A stretch of DNA of 64,000 bases. It comes from Streptomyces sp. NRRL F-6492. GTDB taxonomy: Bacteria; Actinomycetota; Actinomycetes; Streptomycetales; Streptomycetaceae. The position numbers and the translations under genes are program-made. Positions 52,323 to 62,509 of this stretch are shown piece by piece; the first letter of the stretch is position 1; every line of letters starts with the position of its first letter. Location of the stretch: contig NZ_LGEG01000233.1 of NCBI RefSeq assembly GCF_001280125.1, forward strand, positions 1 through 64,000, written 5' to 3'. Under the pieces are notes generated by a model. It saw only the letters and a list, made by a program, of their open reading frames with translations. It was not told the DNA's origin and ran no database searches.

Positions 52323-53233
52323 CCGCCGGGCCCGCGCCCAGACCTCCAGGGCGCGGCGCAGGCGGCCGGCCCCGGAGAGGACGAGGTCCACGGCGTCCGG
52401 CGCGGTCACGAGCACCGCGGGCAGGGCGTCGTACCAGGGGCCGAGGGACAGGGCGAGCGCGGTGAGCCCAGGCCCGCCCCCACTCCCCCTGACGGGCCAG
52501 GGCCACGGCATAGCCCGGTCCCGTTCCGCCTCCGCCCGGATCGCCCGTGCCTTCGGGGAGGAGGCCAGGAGGCGGACGATCGACGGGTCCCTGAGCGGGT
52601 GGTCCTCGGGGACGTCGGCCGGGAGGGGCGGGTCGAGGCGGCCGGAGACGACGACCGGCAGGTCGTGCGCGCCGTACGGCAGGAGGGCGGCGATCGAGCG
52701 GGCGTCCGGGCCCGTCGTCACGCCCCGGTCCTCGTCGAGGCCGTCCACGAGGAGGACCAGGCGCTCGCCGCGCAGGCCTCGGCGGCGGAGGCGTACAGGC
52801 GCAGGAGGTGGGCCTCGCGGGTCGCGGCGGTCAGCAGGGCCGGAAGGCCCTCGCCGGCGAGTTCGGCGAGCTGCTCCAGGACCACGTCCACGTACGCGAC
52901 CACGTCGTTCTGGGCGCCGAGGCGGGCCGTGGCGAAGAAGGGCACGATCCGCACGCCCCGGGGCGGGTCGAGCGTGAACCAGGCCATCGGCGCCGTCTTC
53001 CCCGCCCACGCGTCCGCCCGCCACCGGCGCCATCCGCCGCCCGTGCGGCAGAACTCCGCCGGCTCCGCCAACTCCTCCTCGCGGCCGACGAGTTCCGGCG
53101 GGGCGATCCGGCGGACCTGTTCCCGGTACGCCGAGCGGACCTCCGCGCCCGTCCCCGTACCGAATCCGACCCGGTTGCCGTCGCCCATGACGACGACGCC
53201 TGCCTCGTTGTCGATGTCGATCCCCCGCTCCAT
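52323..53233 (-). pseudogene. degraded NTPase gene, frameshifted and truncated
   Basis: The first part (53233 to about 52770) reads as the N-terminus of a large Streptomyces NTPase: D-N-E-A-G-V-V-V-M-G-D-G-N, then P-P-E-L-V-G-R-E-E-E-L, the Walker-A-like A-D-A-W-A-G-K-T (K79) and W-F-T-L-D-P-P. The Walker B L-V-L-L-V-D-G-L-D-E-D and the V-V-V-S-G-R-L-D-P-P-L-P-A-D-V segment follow in another frame, so there is a frameshift near 52770. Relatives run on for several hundred more residues, while here recognisable sequence fades out where the hydroxyacid dehydrogenase gene ends, at about 52330. Function lost or unknown. Confidence 0.7.
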
Positions 53234-53307
53234 GCCCCCATGCCGCCAGGGCGCCCCGCGGCTTCCGAACCTAAGATGGAAACGTCCCTGCCGCCCCGGG
53301 AGGCGTC

Positions 53308-54006
53308 ATGACCTTCATGCAGATCATCGACTGCAGGACGAGCCGCTTCGACGAGATGAACCGGCTCATGGACCAGTGGGCCGAGCAGACCAAGGGGAAG
53401 CGGACGGCCACCCACAGCGTCCTCGGGAAGGACCGGTCCGACGGCTCCCACTTCGTGGAGGTCGTCGAGTTCCCCTCGTACGACGTGGCGATGCGGAACT
53501 CCCATCTCCCCGAGACCGACCGGCTCTTCCACGAGATGGTCGCGCTCTGCGACGGGATGCCGACCTTCACGGACCTGGACGTCGTCCGGGACGAGCAGCT
53601 GTGCAAGGCCGCCGCCCGCCGGTTCCTGGAGCTCATCGGCACGCCGGGGGAGCTTCCGCCGCTGGACGAGGTGATCGCCGAGGGGTGCCACAGCCACGAC
53701 CCCTCGGACGTGCAGGACTCCATCGGCATGGACGCGGTCCGCCGCGGGATCGGGATGTGGCGGCAGGGGTTCGACTTCGCCTTCACCGTCGAGGACCAGA
53801 TCGCCGAGGGCGACCGCGTCTGCACCCGCTGGACCTGCGACGCCACCCACACCGGCGACTTCATGGGCCTCCGGCCCACCGGCATCGACGTCCGGATCAC
53901 CGGCACGCTGATCCAGCGCTTCCGGGAGGACGGCAAGGTCGTCGAGGACTGGTGGCAGTACGACATGCTCGGGCTGATGGAGCGGCTCGGCGCCGTGGAG
54001 GAGTAG
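53308..54006 (+). CDS. two-domain ester cyclase/SnoaL-like protein
   Basis: Protein of 232 residues. The N-terminal half (1-98) reads as a dimeric ferredoxin-like barrel; the C-terminal half (105-230) is a SnoaL/ester-cyclase fold with V-R-R-G-I-G-M-W-R-Q-G-F-D-F, D-R-V-C-T-R-W-T-C-D-A-T-H-T-G and W-W-Q-Y-D. SnoaL folds catalyse cyclisation or small hydrolytic steps in secondary metabolism or are of unknown use. No biosynthetic cluster adjoins. ATG 53308 with GGGAGG 5 nt upstream. Confidence 0.8.
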   Translation: MTFMQIIDCRTSRFDEMNRLMDQWAEQTKGKRTATHSVLGKDRSDGSHFVEVVEFPSYDVAMRNSHLPETDRLFHEMVALCDGMPTFTDLDVVRDEQLCKAAARRFLELIGTPGELPPLDEVIAEGCHSHDPSDVQDSIGMDAVRRGIGMWRQGFDFAFTVEDQIAEGDRVCTRWTCDATHTGDFMGLRPTGIDVRITGTLIQRFREDGKVVEDWWQYDMLGLMERLGAVEE

Positions 54007-54028
54007 GCGGGGAGTACGGGGGAACGCC

Positions 54029-54065
54029 GAGGCCCGGTGCCCCCGCGACGGGGGCACCGGGCCTC
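54029..54065. terminator. bidirectional terminator
   Basis: 17-bp perfect stem (54029-54045 with 54049-54065) with a 3-nt CGA loop, between the convergent ester cyclase and groEL1. Confidence 0.85.
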
Positions 54066-54083
54066 AGTGGTCGGCTACGGGCC

Positions 54084-55718
<1,635 letters not shown>

Positions 55719-55815
55719 TCAGCCCTCTCGGAATTCTGGTGGAACGAACGGCGCCCCGGGGCGCCCAGGAATGGGGCCTCGGGGCGCAGCTCAAAGCCTT
55801 CTGGCCTGGGGTGAC

Positions 55816-56124
55816 TTACTTCTCGACGATCGCGAGCACGTCGCGGGCCGAGAGGACGAGGTACTCCTCGCCGTTGTACTTCACCTCGGTGCCGCCGTAC
55901 TTGCTGTAGAGCACGACGTCGCCGGTCTTGACGTCGAGCGGCAGGCGCTCGCCGTTCTCGAAGCGGCCCGGGCCCACGGCCAGGACGACGCCCTCCTGGG
56001 GCTTCTCCTTGGCGGTGTCCGGGATGACCAGGCCAGAGGCGGTGGTCTGCTCGGCGTCGAGCGGCTGGACCACGATGCGGTCCTCGAGCGGCTTGATGGC
56101 AACCTTGGAGCTGGTGGTCGTCAC
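55816..56124 (-). CDS. groES: co-chaperonin GroES
   Basis: Protein of 102 residues, the heptameric lid of Gro[13 protein letters not shown], the mobile loop around [11 protein letters not shown], and [10 protein letters not shown]. The GTG 56124 is preferred because GGGGGAGG is about 7 nt upstream; an ATG at 56229 would add 35 unrelated residues and overlap an operator. First gene of groES-groEL1. Confidence 0.96.
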   Translation of the reverse strand: MTTTSSKVAIKPLEDRIVVQPLDAEQTTASGLVIPDTAKEKPQEGVVLAVGPGRFENGERLPLDVKTGDVVLYSKYGGTEVKYNGEEYLVLSARDVLAIVEK

Positions 56125-56222
56125 GATCCGACCTCCCCCTTCGGAGATCACGGGGTTGACTGTCTGAGGTGGCGAACCAGGTGGATCCGTCGTCGCGGGT
56201 GCCGGACCTGCCCGTCGCTGTG

Positions 56223-56249
56223 TTGGCACTCTCCGGTGGGGAGTGCCAG
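56223..56249. promoter_or_regulatory. CIRCE operator, proximal
   Basis: TTGGCACTC-N9-GAGTGCCAG, one step from the consensus TTAGCACTC-N9-GAGTGCTAA bound by the heat-shock repressor HrcA. It lies about 100 bases upstream of groES. Confidence 0.9.
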
Positions 56250-56269
56250 AGCCGAGACTATGACCGCGA

Positions 56270-56296
56270 TTAGCACTCGGTCAAGCGGAGTGCCAA
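56270..56296. promoter_or_regulatory. CIRCE operator, distal
   Basis: TTAGCACTC-N9-GAGTGCCAA, the better of the two CIRCE copies, with centres 47 bp apart. Its left end coincides with the stop codon of the putative lipoprotein gene. Confidence 0.93.
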
Positions 56297-56701
56297 TTCA
56301 TCGCTCCGTGGCGTGATCGGGGGCGCGGTCGTACGAACCTCCCGGACGCGTCCGGGGCCGCTTCCGGGACCGGTGGCAGGCTCCCCCACATGTCCCGTAC
56401 GGGCCTTCCCGGACGCCTCGCAGCGCTTCCCTTCCGGGACCCCGGCCCGCACCGCCGCCCGTTCGACCGCCGTCCGTTCGACCGCCATCCGTTCGACCGC
56501 CCCGCGTTCCACCGCCGCCCGCTCCACCGGCCGCGCCGGGGTCCGGGGGCCCATCCCCTCCGCCGCCCTCCGGCCGAGCCGTTCGATCGAATCCACCGGA
56601 CCGGCCGGAGAGGCGCAGGCGGTGAGGGACGGGAGGGCGAGCAGCGCTCCGGCCGCGGCCAGGGCGGCTGCCCGCCGCCGTCGGTGCCTCCCGGGTCTCA
56701 C
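56270..56701 (-). CDS. putative lipoprotein with AVERx pentad repeats
   Basis: Reading frame of 143 residues whose GTG overlaps the TGA of the deacetylase gene (GTGA), a common coupled arrangement. The N-terminus is a good lipoprotein signal: R-P-G-R-H-R-R-R-R, a hydrophobic stretch and lipobox L-T-A-C (C29). The mature part has four tandem pentads A-V-E-R-x (about residues 63-83), then Gly/Pro/Arg-rich sequence. It ends inside the distal CIRCE. I know no family. A chance open frame in GC-rich DNA is the alternative. Confidence 0.45.
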   Translation of the reverse strand: MRPGRHRRRRAAALAAAGALLALPSLTACASPAGPVDSIERLGRRAAEGMGPRTPARPVERAAVERGAVERMAVERTAVERAAVRAGVPEGKRCEASGKARTGHVGEPATGPGSGPGRVREVRTTAPPITPRSDELALRLTEC

Positions 56702-57627
56702 ACGTAGTCCTCCAGCTTCGCGACCGCGTAGCCCTTGGCCGTGATCACGTTCATCACGCGACGGACCATGTCGGCCATGCTGCCCTTCCAGTCCTCCTCG
56801 CCCCGGAAGTGGGTGAGGACGATGTCGCCGGGGTGCAGGTCCCGGTCCCACTCGCGCCACTCCATGCGGTCGGGGAAGGCCTCGGCGGCCCACAGCGGGA
56901 CGGCCTTGATCCCGCAGGACCCGGCCGCCCGCAGGGTGTCGTCGTTGTAGTTGCCGTAGGGCGGGCGGAAGAGCGTCGGCCGCTTGCCGAACTTCTTCTC
57001 GATGACGTCCTGCATGCCGCAGATCTCGCGCTCCTGCCGGCTGTAGGAGAGTCCGGGCAGGTAGCGGTGGTTGAGGGTGTGGTTGTTGAGGACGACCCCG
57101 CCCTTCTGCGACTTCTGCATCCGGGCGAAGTAGGCGTAGTCGTCGCTGATGACGTAGTCGCTGAGGAAGGCGCTGTAGGGGATCTTCAGCTCGTCCATCA
57201 TCCGCAGCAGTTCGGGGTCCTTCTCCGAGCCGTCGTCGATCGTGAGGAAGACGATCTTCTCCTTGGTCGGCACGGTGGTGAAGACGGGCGGCACGCCCTC
57301 GCTCTTGGTCTCGAAGCCCTTGCGGGTGGTGATCTTCGGCTTGACGGCGGGCGGGGCGGGCGCTTCGAGCGGGGGCTTGGCGAGGCCCCACTTCTTGGCG
57401 GCGAGCGCGCGGGCGGCCTTCTGGAGACGGAGCTTCTCGGCCTTCCGCGCCTGCGACTCGGGCGCGGCGGCGGCGCCCTGCTTCGGGGCCTGCCGGCCGG
57501 AGGCGGGGGAGGGCGGCGCGGTGCGGTCCGGCCCGGCGCCGGAGCAGGCCGTGGCGGCGGAGGCGAGGGCGGCGACGGCGAGCGCCGCCCCGAGCGTCCG
57601 GCGGGAGCGGTGCACGCCTTTTGCCAT
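56698..57627 (-). CDS. NodB-type polysaccharide deacetylase lipoprotein
   Basis: Protein of 309 residues: signal peptide with lipobox A-T-A-C-S, an Ala/Pro/Lys-rich linker, then a NodB domain with T-I-D-D-G-S, N-H-T-L-N-H, R-P-P-Y-G-N-Y-N and L-T-H-F. The metal ligands (D-D, H-x3-H) are present. It should remove N- or O-acetyl groups from an envelope glycan, working outside the membrane. The ATG 57627 has AAAGGA upstream within a rare A-rich tract. It closely resembles a second deacetylase at 58985-59833. Confidence 0.9.
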   Translation of the reverse strand: MAKGVHRSRRTLGAALAVAALASAATACSGAGPDRTAPPSPASGRQAPKQGAAAAPESQARKAEKLRLQKAARALAAKKWGLAKPPLEAPAPPAVKPKITTRKGFETKSEGVPPVFTTVPTKEKIVFLTIDDGSEKDPELLRMMDELKIPYSAFLSDYVISDDYAYFARMQKSQKGGVVLNNHTLNHRYLPGLSYSRQEREICGMQDVIEKKFGKRPTLFRPPYGNYNDDTLRAAGSCGIKAVPLWAAEAFPDRMEWREWDRDLHPGDIVLTHFRGEEDWKGSMADMVRRVMNVITAKGYAVAKLEDYV

Positions 57628-57756
57628 CTTTTTTTCCTTTTGTCGTACGAGCTGCATGGCGCCGCATCCTGTCAGCGCGACGGCTCCTCCGGGCCGCGAC
57701 ACCGCCGTGCCCGCCCCACCGTCCCCCGGCCGGCCCACAGCCCCCGAGGGCCCAGA

Positions 57757-58947
57757 ATGGGACGGGTGACCGATCTCGCCTCCTTCGCCGCCCTGCTCGC
57801 CCCCGAGGGGCAGACGCTCCTCGCCGCCCTGCGCGACTACGACCCCGCCCGGGAGCTGGCGGTCGCCTCCCGGCTGCGCCGCGACCATCCCGCCGAGCTG
57901 GTCACGGCGGCGCTCGGCCAGGCGCGGCTGCGGCAGCGGGCGGTGGCGAAGTTCGGCGCGGAGGACGCGTTCCGGATGTACTTCACGCCCAACGGCGTCG
58001 AGCAGTCGACCCGGGCCTCGGTCGGCGCGTACCGGGCGGCCCGGATGAAGGCGCTGGGCGTCGGGAGCGTGGCGGACCTGTGCTCCGGGATCGGCGGCGA
58101 CGCGATCGCCCTCGCCCGCGCCGGGATCTCCGTCCTCGCCGTCGACCGCGACCCGCTGACCGCCGAGGCGGTCCGCGCCAACGCCGACGCGCTCGGCCTC
58201 TCCGGCCTGATCGAGGTCCGGTGCGCGGACGTGACGGAGATCGACACCGGCCCGTACGACGCCGTCTTCGTGGACCCCGCGCGGCGCGGCGGCCGGGGCA
58301 GGATCTTCGATCCGGAGGCGTACTCGCCGCCGCTGTCCTGGGCCGTCGAGGCGGCCCTGAGGGCCCCGCACGCCGCCCTGAAGGTGGCGCCGGGCATCCC
58401 GCACGAGGCCGTCCCGCCGGAGGCCGAGGCCGAGTGGATCTCGGACGGCGGGGACGTGAAGGAGGCGGTGCTGTGGTGCGGCACGGAGCCGGGCGCGCGC
58501 CGGGCCACGCTGCTGCCCTCCGGCGCGTCACTCGCCGGGCGCGGACTGCCCGACCCGGCGGTCCGGCCGGTCGGCCGCTACCTGTACGAGCCGGACGGCG
58601 CGGTCATCCGCGCGCACCTGGTGGCCGAGGTGGCCGAGGAGCTGGACGGCGGCCTGATCGACGGGACGATCGCGTACGTCACGTCGGACGCCCTCGTCCC
58701 CACCCCGTATGCCGCCGCGTACGAGATCACCGACGAACTCCCCTTCAACCTCAAGAAGTTGAAGGCGCTGCTGCGGGAGCGGGAGGTCGGCACCCTGACC
58801 GTGAAGAAGCGCGGCTCGGCGGTCGAGCCGGAGGAGATCCGGCGCAGGGTGAGACCGAAGGGCCCGAACGCGGCGACGGTGCTGCTCACCCGGGTCGCGG
58901 GGGCTCCGACGATGCTGATCGGCCGGCCGGCGGGCGGGGGCCGCTGA
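57757..58947 (+). CDS. class I SAM-dependent methyltransferase with THUMP-like C-terminus
   Basis: Protein of about 396 residues. The SAM motif V-A-D-L-C-S-G-I-G-G-D-A-I-A-L-A (about 107-122) is followed by V-D-R-D-P-L-T-A-E-A-V-R-A-N and the D-A-V-F-V-D-P-A-R-R-G-G-R-G-R motif, typical of RNA methyltransferase-like enzymes. The last 80 residues (L-P-F-N-L-K-K-L-K-A-L-L-R...V-K-K-R-G) form a THUMP-like tail. Probably modifies RNA; substrate unknown. Start ATG 57757 with GAGGG upstream; GTG 57766 is possible. Confidence 0.85.
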   Translation: MGRVTDLASFAALLAPEGQTLLAALRDYDPARELAVASRLRRDHPAELVTAALGQARLRQRAVAKFGAEDAFRMYFTPNGVEQSTRASVGAYRAARMKALGVGSVADLCSGIGGDAIALARAGISVLAVDRDPLTAEAVRANADALGLSGLIEVRCADVTEIDTGPYDAVFVDPARRGGRGRIFDPEAYSPPLSWAVEAALRAPHAALKVAPGIPHEAVPPEAEAEWISDGGDVKEAVLWCGTEPGARRATLLPSGASLAGRGLPDPAVRPVGRYLYEPDGAVIRAHLVAEVAEELDGGLIDGTIAYVTSDALVPTPYAAAYEITDELPFNLKKLKALLREREVGTLTVKKRGSAVEPEEIRRRVRPKGPNAATVLLTRVAGAPTMLIGRPAGGGR

Positions 58948-58984
58948 GCCCGCGTCCCCACGGGGCGGCGCGCCCCCGGCGCCC

Positions 58985-59833
58985 TCAGACGTAGTCCTCC
59001 AGGCGGGCCACCGTGAAGCCCTGCTCCTGGATGCGGCGGAGCATGGTGGCCGTCATCTCGGTCATCGTGCGGCCCTTGAGCTCGGACGGGCCGCGGAAGT
59101 GGGCCAGGACGATGTCGCCGGGGTGGAGCTTCCGGTCGCCGCGCTGGTACTGCATGTTCTTGATCTGCATGGACTCGCGCCACAGCACGATCGCGTCCAC
59201 CCCGCAGGTCCCGGCCGCCGCGCGCGTGGCCTCGTTCCAGTTGCCGTACGGCGGGCGGAAGAGGCGCGGGGCCGTGCCGTACCGCTCCTTCAGCTTCTCC
59301 TGCTGGCCGCAGATCTCCCGGCGCTGGGCCTCCTGGGAGAGGGTGCGCAGATTGGGGTGGGTGAGGGTGTGGTTGGCGACGCCGTGGCCCTGGGCGACGA
59401 GCGGGGAGAAGTAGGCGTAGTCGGCGCGGATGGCCGCGTCGGTGAGGAACATCGTGAAGGGGACCTTCAGCTCCTTCATCATCGCGACGAACCCGGGGTC
59501 CTTCTCCGCCCCGTCGTCGATCGTGATGAAGACGATCTTCTCCTCGGTGGGGATCTCGCTGATCACCGGCACCGGCTCCCCCGCCCCGCGGACCACCGGC
59601 TTCACCGCCGGCGGCGCGGGCGGGGCCGCGAAGGGCTTGAGCCCCCACTTCCGGTACGCGGCGGCCGCCGCCGGGGCGCCCGGGGCGCCGGTCCCCGCGG
59701 TGGGCCGGGGCGCGGACGACGTCGGCGGGGCCGGGGCGGTGGGTGCGGGGGCGGCGGGGCGCTCCGCCGTGCAGCCGGTCACCAGCAGGGCCGCGGCGGT
59801 CAGCGCCGCCCGGAGCGCGATCGTCTTCTTCAC
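58985..59833 (-). CDS. NodB-type polysaccharide deacetylase lipoprotein
   Basis: Protein of 282 residues with a clean lipoprotein signal (M-K-K-T-I-A-L-R...L-L-V-T-G-C, C21) if it starts at GTG 59833. A Pro/Ala/Thr linker and a NodB domain follow, with T-I-D-D-G-A, N-H-T-L-T-H, R-P-P-Y-G-N-W-N and L-A-H-F. It is a paralogue of the deacetylase at 56698-57627; both share the T-E/K-E-K-I-V-F-x-T-I-D-D-G context and C-terminal L-E-D-Y-V. An ATG at 59899 gives a longer form with 22 polar residues ahead of the signal. No clear ribosome site for either. Confidence 0.88.
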   Translation of the reverse strand: MKKTIALRAALTAAALLVTGCTAERPAAPAPTAPAPPTSSAPRPTAGTGAPGAPAAAAAYRKWGLKPFAAPPAPPAVKPVVRGAGEPVPVISEIPTEEKIVFITIDDGAEKDPGFVAMMKELKVPFTMFLTDAAIRADYAYFSPLVAQGHGVANHTLTHPNLRTLSQEAQRREICGQQEKLKERYGTAPRLFRPPYGNWNEATRAAAGTCGVDAIVLWRESMQIKNMQYQRGDRKLHPGDIVLAHFRGPSELKGRTMTEMTATMLRRIQEQGFTVARLEDYV

Positions 59834-59911
59834 GCGCCAGGAGATGCCCGGACGGCCCGAAAGGTTGCCCGACGACCGAACATGTGGCCGATCGGACATC
59901 CATCCGTACGG

Positions 59912-60172
59912 CTACTCGACCGCCTCGAACCGCCAGCGGTGGACCGGCCGGGTGATCAGCTCCGCGTCCGGTTCCGGCAGCTCGGGCAGCTCCGCGTCGA
60001 AGGCCTCCGCCTCCCACCAGGTGAGCACGAGGACCCGGTCCTGGGGCGCGCGGAAGACCTCCCGGCGCACCGGCTCGTACGCGAGGACCCGGGACCGCTC
60101 CCGGGCCCACTCCAGGAGCTCGGGGCCCCGGCCCTGCGCGGCCCGCGCCTCCCACATGAGGGTGAGCCTCAC
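59912..60172 (-). CDS. small ABM/ferredoxin-fold-like protein
   Basis: Protein of 86 residues whose GTG overlaps the tsaD stop (GTGA). It begins [11 protein letters not shown] and contains [13 protein letters not shown], reminiscent of antibiotic-biosynthesis-monooxygenase or similar dimeric ferredoxin-like domains. Function unknown; its coupling to the t6A genes may be only positional. Confidence 0.65.
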   Translation of the reverse strand: MRLTLMWEARAAQGRGPELLEWARERSRVLAYEPVRREVFRAPQDRVLVLTWWEAEAFDAELPELPEPDAELITRPVHRWRFEAVE

Positions 60173-61269
60173 GAGTACAGGTTCTCCTTGCTGACCTCGT
60201 GCACGTGATCGTGGTCGTGCGCGTGGGCGCCCGGCACGTGCGGGTCCGTCACCGGCAGCGAGGAGTCCGCCGACAGCTCCAGGTCGGAGGCGGCCCGGCC
60301 CCGGGCGACCATCTCGGAGCCGAGGGCCGCGACCATCGCGCCGTTGTCCGTGCACAGGCCCGGCCGGGGCACCCGCAGCCGGATCCCGGCGCGCTCGCAG
60401 CGCTCCTGGGCGAGCGCCCGCAGCCGCGAGTTCGCGGCCACGCCGCCGCCGATCATCAGGTGGTCGACGCCCTCGTCCTTGCAGGCCCGGACGGCCTTGC
60501 GGGTGAGCACGTCCACGACCGCCTCCTGGAAGGACGCGGCCACGTCCCGCACCGGCACCTCCTCGCCGGCCGCCCTCTTCGCCTCGATCCAGCGGGCCAC
60601 GGCGGTCTTGAGCCCGGAGAAGGAGAAGTCGTACGCCGGGTCCTTGGCGCCGCTCAGACCGCGCGGGAAGGCGATGGCCTTCGGGTCGCCCTCCTTGGCG
60701 AGCCGGTCGATGACCGGGCCGCCGGGGAAGCCGAGGTCGAGCACGCGGGCGATCTTGTCGAAGGCCTCGCCCGCCGCGTCGTCGATGGTGGCGCCCATCG
60801 GGCGCACGTCGGAGGTGATGTCGGTGGAGAGCAGCAGCGAGGAGTGCCCGCCGGAGACGAGGAGGGCCATCGTCGGCTCGGGCAGCCTGCCGTGCTCCAG
60901 CTGGTCGACGCAGATGTGCGAGGCCAGGTGGTTGACGCCGTAGAGCGGCTTGCCGAGGGCGTAGGCGTACGCCTTGGCCGCCGAGACGCCGACGAGCAGC
61001 GCGCCCGCGAGGCCGGGCCCGGCGGTGACGGCGATGCCGTCGAGGTCCTTGGCGGAGATCCCGGCGGTCTTCAGGGCGCGCTCGATCGTCGGGACCATCG
61101 CCTCCAGGTGCGCGCGGGAGGCGATCTCGGGCACGACGCCGCCGAAGCGGGCGTGGGTGTCGACGCTGGAGGCGATCGCGTCGGCGAGCAGGGTGGTCCC
61201 GTGGACGATGCCGACGCCGGTCTCGTCACAGGAGGTCTCGATGCCGAGTACGAGGGGTTCGTCAGCCAT
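60169..61269 (-). CDS. tsaD: tRNA t6A threonylcarbamoyltransferase TsaD
   Basis: Protein of 366 residues of the Kae1/TsaD family, with the N-terminal [10 protein letters not shown], the H-x3-H metal motif in N-H-L-A-S-H-I, and S-G-G-H-S-S-L. It transfers threonylcarbamoyl to A37 of tRNAs reading ANN codons, working with TsaB and TsaE, both in this window. The last 25 residues are His/Asp-rich, an extension that could bind metal. Coupled to rimI through an overlapping TGATG. Confidence 0.97.
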   Translation of the reverse strand: MADEPLVLGIETSCDETGVGIVHGTTLLADAIASSVDTHARFGGVVPEIASRAHLEAMVPTIERALKTAGISAKDLDGIAVTAGPGLAGALLVGVSAAKAYAYALGKPLYGVNHLASHICVDQLEHGRLPEPTMALLVSGGHSSLLLSTDITSDVRPMGATIDDAAGEAFDKIARVLDLGFPGGPVIDRLAKEGDPKAIAFPRGLSGAKDPAYDFSFSGLKTAVARWIEAKRAAGEEVPVRDVAASFQEAVVDVLTRKAVRACKDEGVDHLMIGGGVAANSRLRALAQERCERAGIRLRVPRPGLCTDNGAMVAALGSEMVARGRAASDLELSADSSLPVTDPHVPGAHAHDHDHVHEVSKENLYS

Positions 61270-61757
61270 CAGATCTCAGTCCCGGTTCCTTGAACGGTCA
61301 GTCGCATCACGAGCGCGTCGATGTTTCCCGGCTGGTAGTAGCCGCGCCGGAAGCCGATGGGCTCGAAGCCGAAGCGCTCGTAGAGCTTCTGGGCCCGGGT
61401 GTTGTCCACGCGCACTTCGAGCAGGACCTCGTCGCACTCGAAGGCGGTGGCGTGCTGGAGCAGGTCGGTGAGGAGCCGGGCGCCGAGCCCGGTGCCCCAC
61501 TGGTCGCGGGAGACGGCGATGGTCTGCACGTCGCCGAGGCCGCCGGCGGCGGCGAGCCCGGCGTAGCCGACGAGACGGCCGCCGGGGTCCTCCGCGACGA
61601 CGTACCGGCGGGTGGCGCCCGGCCCCCGGGAGTGCGCGAGCTCGGACCAGAACATCCCGGCCGACCAGGCGTCCTCGGGGAACAGCTCGTCCTCCAGGGC
61701 GAGCACCGGTTCGATGTCCCACCAGCGCATCTCGCGCAGTTCCGCGCCGCCGGTCAC
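61269..61757 (-). CDS. rimI: ribosomal protein S18 N-acetyltransferase-like GNAT
   Basis: Protein of 162 residues of the GNAT fold with [20 protein letters not shown] (acetyl-CoA loop) and [16 protein letters not shown], the RimI signature. It probably acetylates the N-terminal alanine of S18, though broader N-alpha-acetylation is likely in actinobacteria. GTG start overlaps the tsaB TGA (GTGA). Confidence 0.93.
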   Translation of the reverse strand: MTGGAELREMRWWDIEPVLALEDELFPEDAWSAGMFWSELAHSRGPGATRRYVVAEDPGGRLVGYAGLAAAGGLGDVQTIAVSRDQWGTGLGARLLTDLLQHATAFECDEVLLEVRVDNTRAQKLYERFGFEPIGFRRGYYQPGNIDALVMRLTVQGTGTEI

Positions 61758-62413
61758 TTGGGCGTGACCACCTTGTAGTTCTTCGGCACCTGGGCGTCGG
61801 GGCGGCGCAGGTACATCGGCAGCGGGTCGAGGAAGCCCTCGGCGTCCCCCGCCGCCAGCCGCTCCGCCGCGAGGGCGGCGAGCGCGGCGGCCGACTGGTG
61901 CTCGGGGTCGCGGGCGTCGGGGAAGGCCTCGGGGTAGAGGCGGGCGCCCGCGCCGACGACCGGGAGCCCGGCGAGGGACTCGGCGATGTCGGCGGGCCGG
62001 TCGACGGCCGCGTCGGTCGTGCGGGTGCGGTGGTCGTCGTAGCGCGCCCAGTAGACCTCCTTGCGGCGCGCGTCCGTGGCGACGGCGAAGGGCTCGTCGA
62101 TCCCGGAGGCGTACGCGAGGCCGTCGAGGGTGCACAGGCCGTGCACGGGCACGCCGAGCGCGGACGAGAAGGCCGCGGCCGTGACGAGGCCGACGCGCAG
62201 GCCGGTGTACGGACCGGGGCCGACGCCGACGACCACGCCGGTGACCGCGTCGAGCTTCAGGCCCGCCTCGGCGAGGACCCGGTCGACGGCGGGCAGCAGC
62301 AGTTCCCCGTGGCGGCGGGCGTCGACCCGGGTCGAGGAGGCGACGACGGCCTCGCCGTCGTGGAGGGCGACGGTGACGGCGGGGGTGGCGGTATCCATGG
62401 CGAGCAACAGCAC
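61754..62413 (-). CDS. tsaB: tRNA t6A factor TsaB
   Basis: Protein of 219 residues with the TsaB N-terminus L-L-L-A-M-D-T-A-T-P-A-V-T-V-A and V-G-V-G-P-G-P-Y-T-G-L-R. It is the non-catalytic partner that dimerises with TsaD. First gene of tsaB-rimI-tsaD. The GTG at 62413 is taken as start; an ATG five codons on is the alternative. Confidence 0.95.
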   Translation of the reverse strand: MLLLAMDTATPAVTVALHDGEAVVASSTRVDARRHGELLLPAVDRVLAEAGLKLDAVTGVVVGVGPGPYTGLRVGLVTAAAFSSALGVPVHGLCTLDGLAYASGIDEPFAVATDARRKEVYWARYDDHRTRTTDAAVDRPADIAESLAGLPVVGAGARLYPEAFPDARDPEHQSAAALAALAAERLAAGDAEGFLDPLPMYLRRPDAQVPKNYKVVTPK

Positions 62414-62509
62414 GCGAACAGCCTACGGCTCCCGGGCACGCTGCCCCGACCCCCGGGGCGGCGGCTGCTACCGTCACCCTTCGACACATTCGTACGAGAG
62501 GTGGGCACG

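Noticed and set aside
56390..56707. Plus-strand frame rich in R-P-F-D-R repeats
   Set aside because: Antisense of the 15-bp repeat that gives A-V-E-R pentads on the minus strand; no signal peptide or ribosome site.
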